Of a DNA stretch of 15,911 bases, positions 7,431 to 14,540 are shown in pieces. The notes beneath the pieces are model-generated. The model was given only the letters and a program-made list of their open reading frames with translations. It was not told the DNA's origin and did not search any database. Made by a program: the position numbers and the translations under genes. The DNA is from an uncultured Muribaculaceae bacterium (GTDB lineage Bacteria > Bacteroidota > Bacteroidia > Bacteroidales > Muribaculaceae). The DNA is taken from the NCBI GenBank assembly GCA_905209725.1, contig CAJLTZ010000059.1, positions 1 to 15,911 on the forward strand, in the 5' to 3' direction. Each line of letters opens with the position of its first letter. The first letter of the stretch is position 1.

Positions 7431-7477
7431 GTGTAAATATTACATTAGTCATTTCTTTACTTGTGTAATATTTACAC
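7431..7477 (-). promoter_or_regulatory. Double palindrome in the ybeY leader (operator pair or RNA hairpin)
   Basis: GTGTAAATATTACA (7431-7444) and TGTAATATTTACAC (7464-7477) are exact 14-bp inverted repeats separated by 19 bases. Each arm is itself a palindrome of the form GTGTAA-N3-TTACAC or TGTAA-N3-TTACA. The pair lies between the predicted ybeY promoter (7499-7506) and the start codon at 7417. It could be two operator half-regions for a dimeric repressor, or a 14-bp RNA stem just ahead of the ribosome binding site. I do not recognise the regulator. Confidence 0.55.
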
Positions 7478-7498
7478 GGCATAAATTTTCACTCAATG

Positions 7499-7506
7499 CA
7501 AAATTA
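7499..7506 (-). promoter_or_regulatory. Predicted -7 element of the ybeY-mnmG promoter
   Basis: On the minus strand TAATTTTG followed by CA matches TAnnTTTG exactly. No good TTTG is found 19-20 bases upstream, so the -33 part is weak or absent. Transcription would begin near 7492 and run first through the double palindrome, then into ybeY. Confidence 0.4.
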
Positions 7507-8041
7507 CTAAAAATTCAGCAGAACGGGGAGAGTGGAGGGAATTTTAAATAATTTTCACGGAACGGGCAAAATGTCGCCGAATTTTATCTGGAAGGGATTT
7601 GTATTGGAGGTTGTTCATAAAGTGTATATCTAAATTATTATTAATATGTTATCAGGAATTTCAGTCAAAATTAAGGCCATGAGAATTGAAAATTCGTTTC
7701 GGCTCGAGTCATTACCAAGCAAATTTTTCAGTCTCAATGCAGAAGGAAATATGTTTTAGGCAGATTTTTAAATGCGAACATCGTCACCGGCCCTGGGCCG
7801 GCGACACACAATCTTCGACGACTCACAACTGACCGGGCGCTATAATGAATCAGATCTTCCCATTTATGAAGATGCCTATAGGAAATTAAAAGATACTGAA
7901 CAATCGGCGGAGAGGATGGTTATAATATATGCAAGGGGGGAAGATAATTTTGAATTTTGAATTCAAATTTGGAATTTGAAATTTTGAATTCGGATTCGGA
8001 TTCAGGAATTGGGGAATCAAGGAAATTACTAACGCGAGTTC
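7507..8041. other. Intergenic stretch without a convincing gene
   Basis: Much of this stretch is A+T-rich with frequent stops on both strands. It contains a short GC-rich hairpin, CCGGCCC/GGGCCGG, around 7787-7801, and an imperfect series of GAATTT/GAATTC units at 7946-8020. An open frame from 7772 to 7960 (62 codons) has a stop codon directly before its ATG, ends inside the simple repeat and matches no family I know, so it is probably not a gene. The stretch separates the housekeeping block from the insertion-sequence debris. Confidence 0.5.
7946..7963. repeat. A+T-rich spacer repeat, inverted copy at 2183-2200
   Basis: AATTTTGAATTTTGAATT is the exact reverse complement of the 18 bases in the uvrC/HAD-aroB gap. 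It is followed by related imperfect units up to about 8020. It is probably a dispersed simple spacer. Confidence 0.6.
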
Positions 8042-8068
8042 GGGATAAAAACATACGATTTTTATCCC
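8042..8068. repeat. Perfect 10-bp inverted repeat
   Basis: GGGATAAAAA (8042-8051) and TTTTTATCCC (8059-8068) are exact complements with a 7-base loop. A second, weaker GC-rich stem (about 8090-8114) followed by TGATTTTAT lies just before the IS982-type fragment. They may be ends or terminators of former mobile elements. Confidence 0.4.
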
Positions 8069-8135
8069 ATGGCTAAGGGCAAAAATTATCGGGCGGCCAC
8101 ATGAGGGTCGCCTGATTTTATGGTGTAAATGGGAA

Positions 8136-8425
8136 TTAATGCCAGAGGACAAGCTGCCCGTTGGACTCAGGCACCTCGAAATCAAAGTTCACCTCCGGTT
8201 TTGTGGCGAAGAAGCAGTAGGCACCCATCGCCGCAAGCAGATTCATGAGGAAGTTGTGGACGCTCCGGTGGCGCGAGTGAACAAGCTGCGCCACATTCTT
8301 AAGCATGTCGTTTATGGATTCGATGATACTCCTTTTACGTAGCATAATCTTATCATAGAGCGGCATCAGACGCTGTTTCATGTTCGATCGCAGACCTGTG
8401 ACAATATGTATGCCGTCATCCCAAA
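8136..8425 (-). pseudogene. IS982-family transposase, C-terminal fragment
   Basis: Reading left from about 8425, the frame gives DDGIHIVTGLRSNMKQR, then KIMLRKRSIIESINDML, HSRHRSVHNF and LLAAMGAYCFF, ending at the stop at 8136. These blocks are characteristic of the C-terminal third of IS982-type transposases, which are about 290-300 residues long. Only about 96 residues remain and no start region is present. Similarity ends near 8425, where different sequence begins. It is a dead remnant. Confidence 0.75.
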
Positions 8426-8460
8426 GGGGTCATCGGATTTTTCCGGTGCATGGCATTTTT

Positions 8461-8609
8461 TTAAGCAAAAAGTTTGCATAGTCTGAATATGAAGAAGGGA
8501 GGGTCAGACACACCTCTCAATTGATTGCGGAACATCTTGATCTTAGCGTTAAAAGATTCGGCAGAAGCGTTTGTTGCGCGTGACCTGAAGTAGTTGACTA
8601 TTGTCTTAT
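8461..8609 (-). pseudogene. ISL3/ISAon1-type transposase, C-terminal fragment
   Basis: About 49 codons read leftwards from 8609 to the stop at 8461: YKTIVNYFRSRATNASAESF, then NAKIKMFRNQLRGVSD and FFIFRLCKLFA. The pattern NYF..R.TNA.AESFNAK.K.FR.QLRGV.D..FF.FR..K.FA is the usual end of ISAon1-like transposases in the ISL3 family. The gene is cut at its upstream side exactly where the IS4-type element begins (8611), so that element probably inserted into it. Confidence 0.7.
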
Positions 8610-8610
8610 A

Positions 8611-9090
8611 TTACTGTCCGCTAAAAAATTTGAGATAGGAAAAATTTAGGGCTGGTTCCATTTGCAGGAGTCAGCCCTAAATGGTTATTTTGTTGTCGCC
8701 AAACATACCAAGAATAACCATGGGCAAAAGTAGCAATTTTTTCGGACAGCCGATATATGGTCAGTTGATAAAATCACTCGACCGCGAAAAAATAGTTGAA
8801 ATGAGCCGTAAACACGGCGAAGAGAAGTACGTCCAACGCTTCGACGGCTATACTCATCTTCTGACAATGCTTTATGCGGTGATACAGCGGTTCGACTCAT
8901 TGCGTGAAATAGAGACCTCTATGACGGCGGAAGTCCGCAAGCTGCATCATGTGGGCATCGATACTGTGCCGAAGCGCAGCACGCTGTCGGACGCAAATGC
9001 CAGACGATCAGAGAAATTCTTTGAAGAGGTCTATCGCGACCTGTATGAAGCCAACAAAGACATTCTTTCATCGGACAGCAGCCGGGATTT
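8611..9090 (+). mobile_element. Truncated IS4-type insertion sequence (5' part only)
   Basis: It starts with TTACTGTCCGCTAAA, the same end as the element at 1-150, and carries the same leader hairpin (GGGCTG at about 8652, CAGCCC at about 8675) and the same 109-base distance to the ATG. The similarity to IS4-type elements runs to about residue 122 of the transposase and then stops. No right end was found before the next gene. The nature of the deletion is unknown. Confidence 0.75.
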
Positions 9091-9100
9091 TACGTCATAG
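8720..9100 (+). pseudogene. IS4-type transposase, N-terminal fragment
   Basis: It encodes 126 residues starting MGKSSNFFGQPIYG, with DKxV/EKYVQRFDGYTHLLTML-like and SLREIETSM blocks typical of the DUF4372-type N-terminus of IS4-family transposases. The start at 8720 is chosen over 8681 because it aligns with the other copy at position 41. The frame leaves the family after LSSDSSR and ends at a stop at 9098-9100. The catalytic DDE core is absent, so the protein cannot be an active transposase. Confidence 0.75.
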
Positions 9101-9227
9101 TGGTTTCCGGAGGCCATCCGCTCAAAACCTAAGTGGAATAACAGACGATGGTTCGGAATTGAATCTAACGGTCGCGACGATAGCCGCGGCCGTTTTTCGG
9201 TTGTGACCGGATAATCGGGTATTGCAA

Positions 9228-9259
9228 TTTGCATTGGTCGAAATAAAATGCTAATTTTG
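9228..9259 (+). promoter_or_regulatory. Predicted Bacteroidota-type promoter of the AraC-type regulator
   Basis: TTTG (9228-9231) and TAATTTTG (9252-9259, an exact match to TAnnTTTG) are 20 bases apart. Transcription should start near 9266. That leaves a leader of about 18 bases for a start at 9284 or about 48 bases for a start at 9314. The site lies just beyond the truncated IS element. Confidence 0.55.
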
Positions 9260-9283
9260 TGTTCGCGGCCTTGAAAATGTTAA

Positions 9284-10759
9284 ATGTTATTGAGTAATTC
9301 CTGTAAATCATTGATGCGAGTACCGCTTTTACTTTTTGTGATGCTGCTGTGGGCTGTCAAACCGATGACGGCGGCAAGCGATGCCGAATGGGCGGATTCC
9401 GTGGTGCGTGCGGCAGAAGAATGTTATCAGACTCGCGACATGACAGGCGCGGTCGACGGACTGTACACGCTTGTGCGCAAGGCTGAGGCCGGGGCGCAAA
9501 TTCCGGTCGAAACCGTCGCATCGGGCTGTCTTACACTTGCCAATATTTATGTGGTTTATAACGATTACATTTCGGCTGTGAAATATTATCAGAAGGGAAT
9601 TGCGACGACCCGCGATCAGGACAAGCGCATGAAAATGCTTCATTACCTTTCTGTGGTGTATTGCATACTCGGCGATGAGGTTAAGGCTCGTAAAATGTGT
9701 GATGAATTGTACCGTAGTCAGCCGAAAAACAAAGGCCTCAAGCGACTCAATTTTCTTCTTTGCAATGGGTTCATTGAAAAGGCGTTCGGGTCGCGCGACA
9801 AGAGCGCGGAGTATTTTGAGGATGCGGTTAGCCTGGTGCACGACCTTAAAATGGGGCCGAAATACTATCTCACCCCGCTGAGCGAACTGTCGGAATATTA
9901 TGCGATATACGGCGACAAAGAGACGGCGTTGTACTGGCTGAAGCGTTACGAGAATGCCGTTCAGGGGACGAACAACAAGTTAGTACTTGCGGATGCACGC
10001 AAACTGCTGATGAATATGTACATAAGTTGCGGTGACCGGGACAAGGCCCTGGAATACAGCCGTCTTTATGTCACGACAATGGATTCACTTGTGAACATGC
10101 CGAATTTTATAAACGTCACATCGCGGCTGGAGCGGAAGGCCGAAGAGGAAGACCGCGTGTTGATACGTAATCTTGAGGTTACGATCTCCAAGCAGAAGAT
10201 TGTGATAATCGCTGTCGTGGCAGTGCTTCTGATTGGTATTGCCATATGGTTTGGCTTGCGCAGGCTGCGTCAGGACCGGAAACTGCTTTTCGCCCGCAAC
10301 CGGGAACTGGCTATTCTTGAAAGCGAAATGAGGGCATCCCGCTGTCCGCAACCGGAAGTTATCAGTGACGAACCTGAAACTAATGCGGAGAAATGGAGCG
10401 AACTTATGAAGGAAATAGAGATCGTGGTGTCGGATCCGGCTAACTTTTGCAATCCCAATTTCTCCTTGCAGGAACTGGCCAACCTGATCGGCTCGAATAC
10501 GAAATATGTCTCGCAGGCCATCAATGAAACGACAGGCGACAATTTCCGGGCATATGTCAACGATTTCAGGATACGTGAGGCCCGAAGTCGTCTCACCATC
10601 GATCCTAAATATACGCAGTTGACCATTCAGAGCATCGGAGAGAGCGTCGGTTTTAAATCAATGTCCAATTTTTGTATCGCCTTTAAGAAAATCACAGGCA
10701 TGACCCCCTCAGTATATAAGAAAATGACTGATAAACAGAATAAAAGCAATGATGCTTGA
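9284..10759 (+). CDS. Membrane-spanning TPR sensor with AraC-type DNA-binding domain
   Basis: This 491-residue protein has an N-terminal signal or anchor segment (MRVPLLLFVMLLWAV, residues 11-25), then helical TPR-like repeats at about 35-290 (for example LANIYVVYNDYISAVKYY and YYAIYGDKETALYWL). A single transmembrane helix follows at about 306-324 (IVIIAVVAVLLIGIAIWF), then a coiled linker, and an AraC-type helix-turn-helix domain at about 393-480 with the signature IGESVGFKSMSNF and ITGMTPSVYKK. The layout implies a periplasmic sensor linked through the membrane to DNA binding, without kinase or receiver domains. Such regulators are common in Bacteroidales and often sit beside genes for surface or secreted proteins. 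Residue 11 (position 9314) is an alternative start that gives a more typical signal peptide. The ligand is unknown. The next gene, 179 bp downstream, encodes a secreted protein and is the likely target. Confidence 0.85.
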   Translation: MLLSNSCKSLMRVPLLLFVMLLWAVKPMTAASDAEWADSVVRAAEECYQTRDMTGAVDGLYTLVRKAEAGAQIPVETVASGCLTLANIYVVYNDYISAVKYYQKGIATTRDQDKRMKMLHYLSVVYCILGDEVKARKMCDELYRSQPKNKGLKRLNFLLCNGFIEKAFGSRDKSAEYFEDAVSLVHDLKMGPKYYLTPLSELSEYYAIYGDKETALYWLKRYENAVQGTNNKLVLADARKLLMNMYISCGDRDKALEYSRLYVTTMDSLVNMPNFINVTSRLERKAEEEDRVLIRNLEVTISKQKIVIIAVVAVLLIGIAIWFGLRRLRQDRKLLFARNRELAILESEMRASRCPQPEVISDEPETNAEKWSELMKEIEIVVSDPANFCNPNFSLQELANLIGSNTKYVSQAINETTGDNFRAYVNDFRIREARSRLTIDPKYTQLTIQSIGESVGFKSMSNFCIAFKKITGMTPSVYKKMTDKQNKSNDA

Positions 10760-10846
10760 CGTGTAGTGACCTCTGCAATTTTTTTTGATTTCTTGAATCG
10801 GTATAAGTTTTGGACTTTTTTATTTAAGAATTTGAGTATGGATATA

Positions 10847-10854
10847 TAAATTTG
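10847..10854 (+). promoter_or_regulatory. Predicted -7 element upstream of the secreted protein gene
   Basis: TAAATTTG matches TAnnTTTG exactly. The -33 side is weak (TTTA about 20 bases upstream), which could fit a promoter that needs an activator such as the upstream AraC-type protein. The start of transcription would be near 10861, leaving a leader of about 78 bases. Confidence 0.4.
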
Positions 10855-10938
10855 CGATTAAACAAAAGGCTGGAATGGATTAGTTATGAGATTCCGCATT
10901 CCCGCCATATCGATTACTAACCGAAGAGTCTCACAACA

Positions 10939-13900
10939 ATGCTTATGACAAGACAGCTTTTTACTCGATTTGCTGCAATAACGGCAGTATGCGTGGTGTC
11001 GGCGACGGTAGCCGTCCCAGATGCATCGGCAGAGTCGCGAGGTATGGAATGGCCGACGGCCAGAGCCAAGTTCGTGAAAACTGTGCCCGGGCAGTCCTCA
11101 CGCGTGATTAATCAGAACATCGGTCCGACGTATGTCGCGAAAACAAAGAGGCCTATGCCTGTGGTAAAAGCGGCTAACGGAAATATACCCAATGCTCTTA
11201 ACGAGCTGAAGATGAATGTGACATATTCGTCGGCGTGGGATTCCGATGCCGATCCCGTACCTTATGGAATGTATTCAATGCCGGTTGCCGGCGGCACTAT
11301 GAAACTGATATCGCCGGCTGAACTTTGCGGCGCTACTTTCCTGATCGGAAACTACGGCGCATGTTACGTGGACAATCAGAGCAGCTATATGTGCACATAC
11401 AACGGCTCGACAAGTTCCGGAACCGTTTCCGCCACTTATATGGTCTCCACTTCCAACTGGCAGCCCATAGCGCAGGTGGGCGAAGAACAGAGTCCTGACG
11501 GACTCACACCCTTCTCTCTGGTCTATGACCCGCAGAGCGGAGCTGATTTCTATGCTATATTCTACAACTCGACTCTTCAAGGATATCATTACGGTAAACT
11601 GAAAATCGGCAATGATGCTCCGGGCAGCACGGTGATCCGCGAGGTGAGCAGCAATGAGGAATGCGTTGCGACACTCGGTTTCAAACCGGACGGGACTTTA
11701 TATGGAATCAATCTGGACGGATGGTTCTGTCAGGTCAACAAGTCTACGGGCGAAGTGACCAAACTGTTCGATACGGGTATCTATCAGACATCGTCTTTTG
11801 GCATGGCTTATAACAAGACCGACGGTTGCTTCTACACTTTCGATCAGGTTGCGGATCCCGATCTTGACAATCTGGCCGCTTCGAAAACCTATCTGAAAAA
11901 GATAGACCCTGAGGCTCAGACCGTGGAGACAGTCTACGAAATAAGCGGATATCTGCAAGCCAAGGGACTTTATGTAGAAGAGCTTGTGCCTGAGGCGCTT
12001 GCTCCCGATGCCGTTCAGAATCTCACGGCAGACTTCGGCGGCACTCTGGAAGGTACGCTGACATTTACTGTTCCGGCAGTGTCGGTCGACGGTACAGAGC
12101 TAACCACTGATGTCAACTTTGATGTCTATCAGGATGGCGTACGCATCAACAGTGGCAAAGAGGCTCCCGGTCAGCAGTATTCCTGCCCGATTTCTGTTAC
12201 GGAAAGCAGAAATGTTTCGTTCTATGTGCTGGTGAGCAACGAGCATGGTTACGGCAAGATGGCCACAGCCGAGGCATGGGCCGGAGAGTTCATTCCGCAG
12301 CCAGCGAGGATCTCCAACCTTAAGGTAGAGGAGAATCCGGAAAAGCCGGGCGAGATGACCCTTACGTGGGATCCGGTGAGCCTTGACAAGGATGGCAATG
12401 CTTTGAATCCTGACAATTACTGGTATGTGATCAAGGCGTGTATCGACGGCGCCGATGAACCGACCGTCATAGCCGACAATCTCAAGGAATGCAGCTATAC
12501 TTATCAGGCGGTTGAAACAGGTCAGCAGTTCGTGGGTTACCGTGTGATGCCGGCAAGCCGTATGCAGGAATACACTGCTGCCGCGGCATGGTCAGACGAT
12601 TATTGCATCGGTAAGCCGATGGAGATTCCTTATTGCGAGAATTTCGAGGATGCGCAGCGTGTGAACAACGACTGGCTGTTCACCGGCAGCGACGCCCAGT
12701 TCTCAGGTGTAGCCAACGGTATTCTTCCGGAAAACGGCAGCCAGTATCTGGCAGTTTCGGCACCATGGAACGCAACGTCGGAGCCTCATGCCGAAATATA
12801 TTCCGGCAAGATTTCCCTGAAAGATGCGGTGAAGCCGATGTTTACGTTCCGTTGGTACGGCATCAGCACGCAGATGAATTTCATCATGGTCCAGGTTATC
12901 GAGAAGGGAGAAAGCAATGTGGTCGGCTTCATAATGACCAATACCGACCAAAGCGGCTGGCAGGAAGAGCAAATCGATCTCAGCGACTATGCAGGTAAGG
13001 AGATACAGGTGGCGTTTACTTCCGATCTTGCTGCAAAGAACTGCTACGTGGCGTTTGACGACGTGAGGGTATTTGATGCAAATGCTGTCAATCTGTCTGT
13101 TACGGCTCTCAATGTTCCTCAGTTCGTAAAAGGTATAGACAACAAGGTCCGCATGACGGTCCGCAACGGATCGGACACACCGGTTCTGGCCGGAGATTAC
13201 ACTTGCGAGCTTAAGCTGAACGGCAAAGTGATAGCTCACGCCGATGCTGTAGACGTACAGCCCGGAACGACCGCGGAAGTGGTGTTTGATGTTTTTGCTG
13301 ATCACAATTGGCTTGAAGATAACAAGATGGTTGCTTCTATATCAAGCGAGAAGGATCAGAACAGCTCAGACAATGATTATACGGTCAATCATGTGAAATG
13401 CTCGTCTCCGGTTCTTGCCGCACCCGAGAATCTGGCCGGCACACTTCTCGGCACAGAAGCTGAACTGACATGGTCGGCTCCGCGTTACCAGATCGGCGGC
13501 AGAAGAGTAGTCGAAGATTTCGAGACAATGGCTCCTTATACCGTGTCCGACTTTGGACGCTGGAAGGCTGTAGACGGCGACGGACTCCCGACTTATGGAA
13601 TATCCGGGCAGTTCGGTGACTACTACTTCCAAAACAATTATTTGCCCCATGCGTTTATCGTCTTCCCCGACGAACAGTTCGGTTATCAGTGGAGTTACAG
13701 CGAAACCCAGTTCCTGGCATCCATAGCCAACTATGAGGATTCCGCAAAAGAAGAGAATTGGCTCATATCGCCTCTGCTCAGCGGTGAGGAACAGACGGTG
13801 GAATTTGTTTCGAGAGTGATGTTTGCCGACTACGATGCTGAAGTCGAGGTTCTTGCAAGTTCGACCGACGATAACCCCGAATCGTTTGTTTCTGTTAAAA

Positions 13901-14430
13901 AATTCCCTGTCAACTCTACGCAGTGGAGTATGTTCGACGCCGGTCTACCGGCGGGAACCAAGTTTTTCGCGCTGAAGATTGTCAAGAACAAGTATATGGT
14001 GATGTTTGACGATATCGCTTATATGCCTGCATTCGAATCAGCAATTCTGTATGGTTACAATATCTACGAGAACGACGTCAGACTTAATGCCTCACCTCTG
14101 ACAGAAGTTAAGTATAACTTCATATCGGAAGAGGGCAGGAGTTACGGAGTATCGGCAGTGTACGACCGCGGCGAATCACCTTTCAGCAACGTGATTCGGC
14201 TTGTCGACACCAGTGGAGTTGAAGAAGTTGCCGAAGCGTCTGCCGTAATCGCGGGCGGCAACGGATTCATCTCTGTCCGCAATGCGGGAGGTATGAAAGT
14301 GCAGGTTGTTGCAATCGACGGGCGTGTTGTATTCGTCGGTTCCGACCGCGACAGCTATAATGTTCCGGTCACCCCGGGCATATATGCAGTCAAGGTCGGC
14401 AACAAGACAGTCAAGACCATTGTGAGATAA
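10939..14430 (+). CDS. Large secreted multidomain protein with T9SS-like sorting domain
   Basis: The 1163 residues begin with a signal peptide (about 1-31, cleavage after DASA). Residues about 100-345 look like a beta-propeller-type region (FKPDGTLYGIN and similar). Fibronectin III-like domains follow at about 356-450 and 455-555. A choice-of-anchor J or cleaved-adhesin type domain starts at CENFEDA (about 566) and ends at AFDDVRVFD (about 710). A CARDB-like domain lies at about 717-825, another fibronectin-like segment at 829-850, and a second anchor J domain runs from VVEDFETM (858) to FDDIAYM (1027). A last fibronectin-like segment reaches about 1090. The end (about 1108-1163: VQVVAIDGRVVF, PGIYAVKVGNKTVK) resembles a T9SS type A sorting domain. 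The domains resemble adhesin parts of gingipain-like proteins, but no protease catalytic domain is visible. A role in binding proteins or glycans at the surface is inference. It is likely controlled by the regulator upstream. Confidence 0.8.
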   Translation: MLMTRQLFTRFAAITAVCVVSATVAVPDASAESRGMEWPTARAKFVKTVPGQSSRVINQNIGPTYVAKTKRPMPVVKAANGNIPNALNELKMNVTYSSAWDSDADPVPYGMYSMPVAGGTMKLISPAELCGATFLIGNYGACYVDNQSSYMCTYNGSTSSGTVSATYMVSTSNWQPIAQVGEEQSPDGLTPFSLVYDPQSGADFYAIFYNSTLQGYHYGKLKIGNDAPGSTVIREVSSNEECVATLGFKPDGTLYGINLDGWFCQVNKSTGEVTKLFDTGIYQTSSFGMAYNKTDGCFYTFDQVADPDLDNLAASKTYLKKIDPEAQTVETVYEISGYLQAKGLYVEELVPEALAPDAVQNLTADFGGTLEGTLTFTVPAVSVDGTELTTDVNFDVYQDGVRINSGKEAPGQQYSCPISVTESRNVSFYVLVSNEHGYGKMATAEAWAGEFIPQPARISNLKVEENPEKPGEMTLTWDPVSLDKDGNALNPDNYWYVIKACIDGADEPTVIADNLKECSYTYQAVETGQQFVGYRVMPASRMQEYTAAAAWSDDYCIGKPMEIPYCENFEDAQRVNNDWLFTGSDAQFSGVANGILPENGSQYLAVSAPWNATSEPHAEIYSGKISLKDAVKPMFTFRWYGISTQMNFIMVQVIEKGESNVVGFIMTNTDQSGWQEEQIDLSDYAGKEIQVAFTSDLAAKNCYVAFDDVRVFDANAVNLSVTALNVPQFVKGIDNKVRMTVRNGSDTPVLAGDYTCELKLNGKVIAHADAVDVQPGTTAEVVFDVFADHNWLEDNKMVASISSEKDQNSSDNDYTVNHVKCSSPVLAAPENLAGTLLGTEAELTWSAPRYQIGGRRVVEDFETMAPYTVSDFGRWKAVDGDGLPTYGISGQFGDYYFQNNYLPHAFIVFPDEQFGYQWSYSETQFLASIANYEDSAKEENWLISPLLSGEEQTVEFVSRVMFADYDAEVEVLASSTDDNPESFVSVKKFPVNSTQWSMFDAGLPAGTKFFALKIVKNKYMVMFDDIAYMPAFESAILYGYNIYENDVRLNASPLTEVKYNFISEEGRSYGVSAVYDRGESPFSNVIRLVDTSGVEEVAEASAVIAGGNGFISVRNAGGMKVQVVAIDGRVVFVGSDRDSYNVPVTPGIYAVKVGNKTVKTIVR

Positions 14431-14433
14431 CAG

Positions 14434-14487
14434 TTTTTGGTGGACAGGATCGCGACCCGTTCGCGATCCTGTCCTTAACAACCAAAA
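14434..14487 (+). terminator. Strong hairpin after the secreted protein gene
   Basis: GGACAGGATCGCGA (14442-14455) and TCGCGATCCTGTCC (14461-14474) form a perfect 14-bp stem with a 5-base loop. Outer segments TTTTGGT (14435-14441) and ACCAAAA (14481-14487) can pair further around a bulge. It begins about 10 bases past the stop codon and probably ends the transcript or protects its 3' end. The U-tract is only two bases long, so it is not a textbook intrinsic terminator. Confidence 0.6.
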
Positions 14488-14540
14488 GAGAGGGAGTCAA
14501 AAATCAAGGAATAGCCTCTAAGATATAAGTAGTTACCACT

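Noticed and set aside
7772..7960. A possible small gene of 62 codons
   Set aside because: A stop codon lies directly before its ATG, there is no recognisable domain, and it ends inside the simple A+T-rich repeat.
7946..8020. CRISPR-like repeat array of GAATT units
   Set aside because: The units are short, imperfect and have no regular spacers. It is a simple A+T-rich repeat.
1..9090. A composite transposon carrying the housekeeping genes
   Set aside because: The two IS4-type copies flank core genes in an order normal for Bacteroidales, the right copy is truncated, and no target duplication is visible. Independent insertions explain it better.
9031..9234. A minus-strand open frame with a stretch IPDYPVTTEKRPRLSS loosely like the end of dTDP-4-dehydrorhamnose reductase
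   Set aside because: The resemblance covers only about 15 residues, the spacing differs from the family by one residue, the expected following motif is missing and the frame overlaps the IS4-type transposase fragment. A chance match is more likely. A BLASTP search would settle it.
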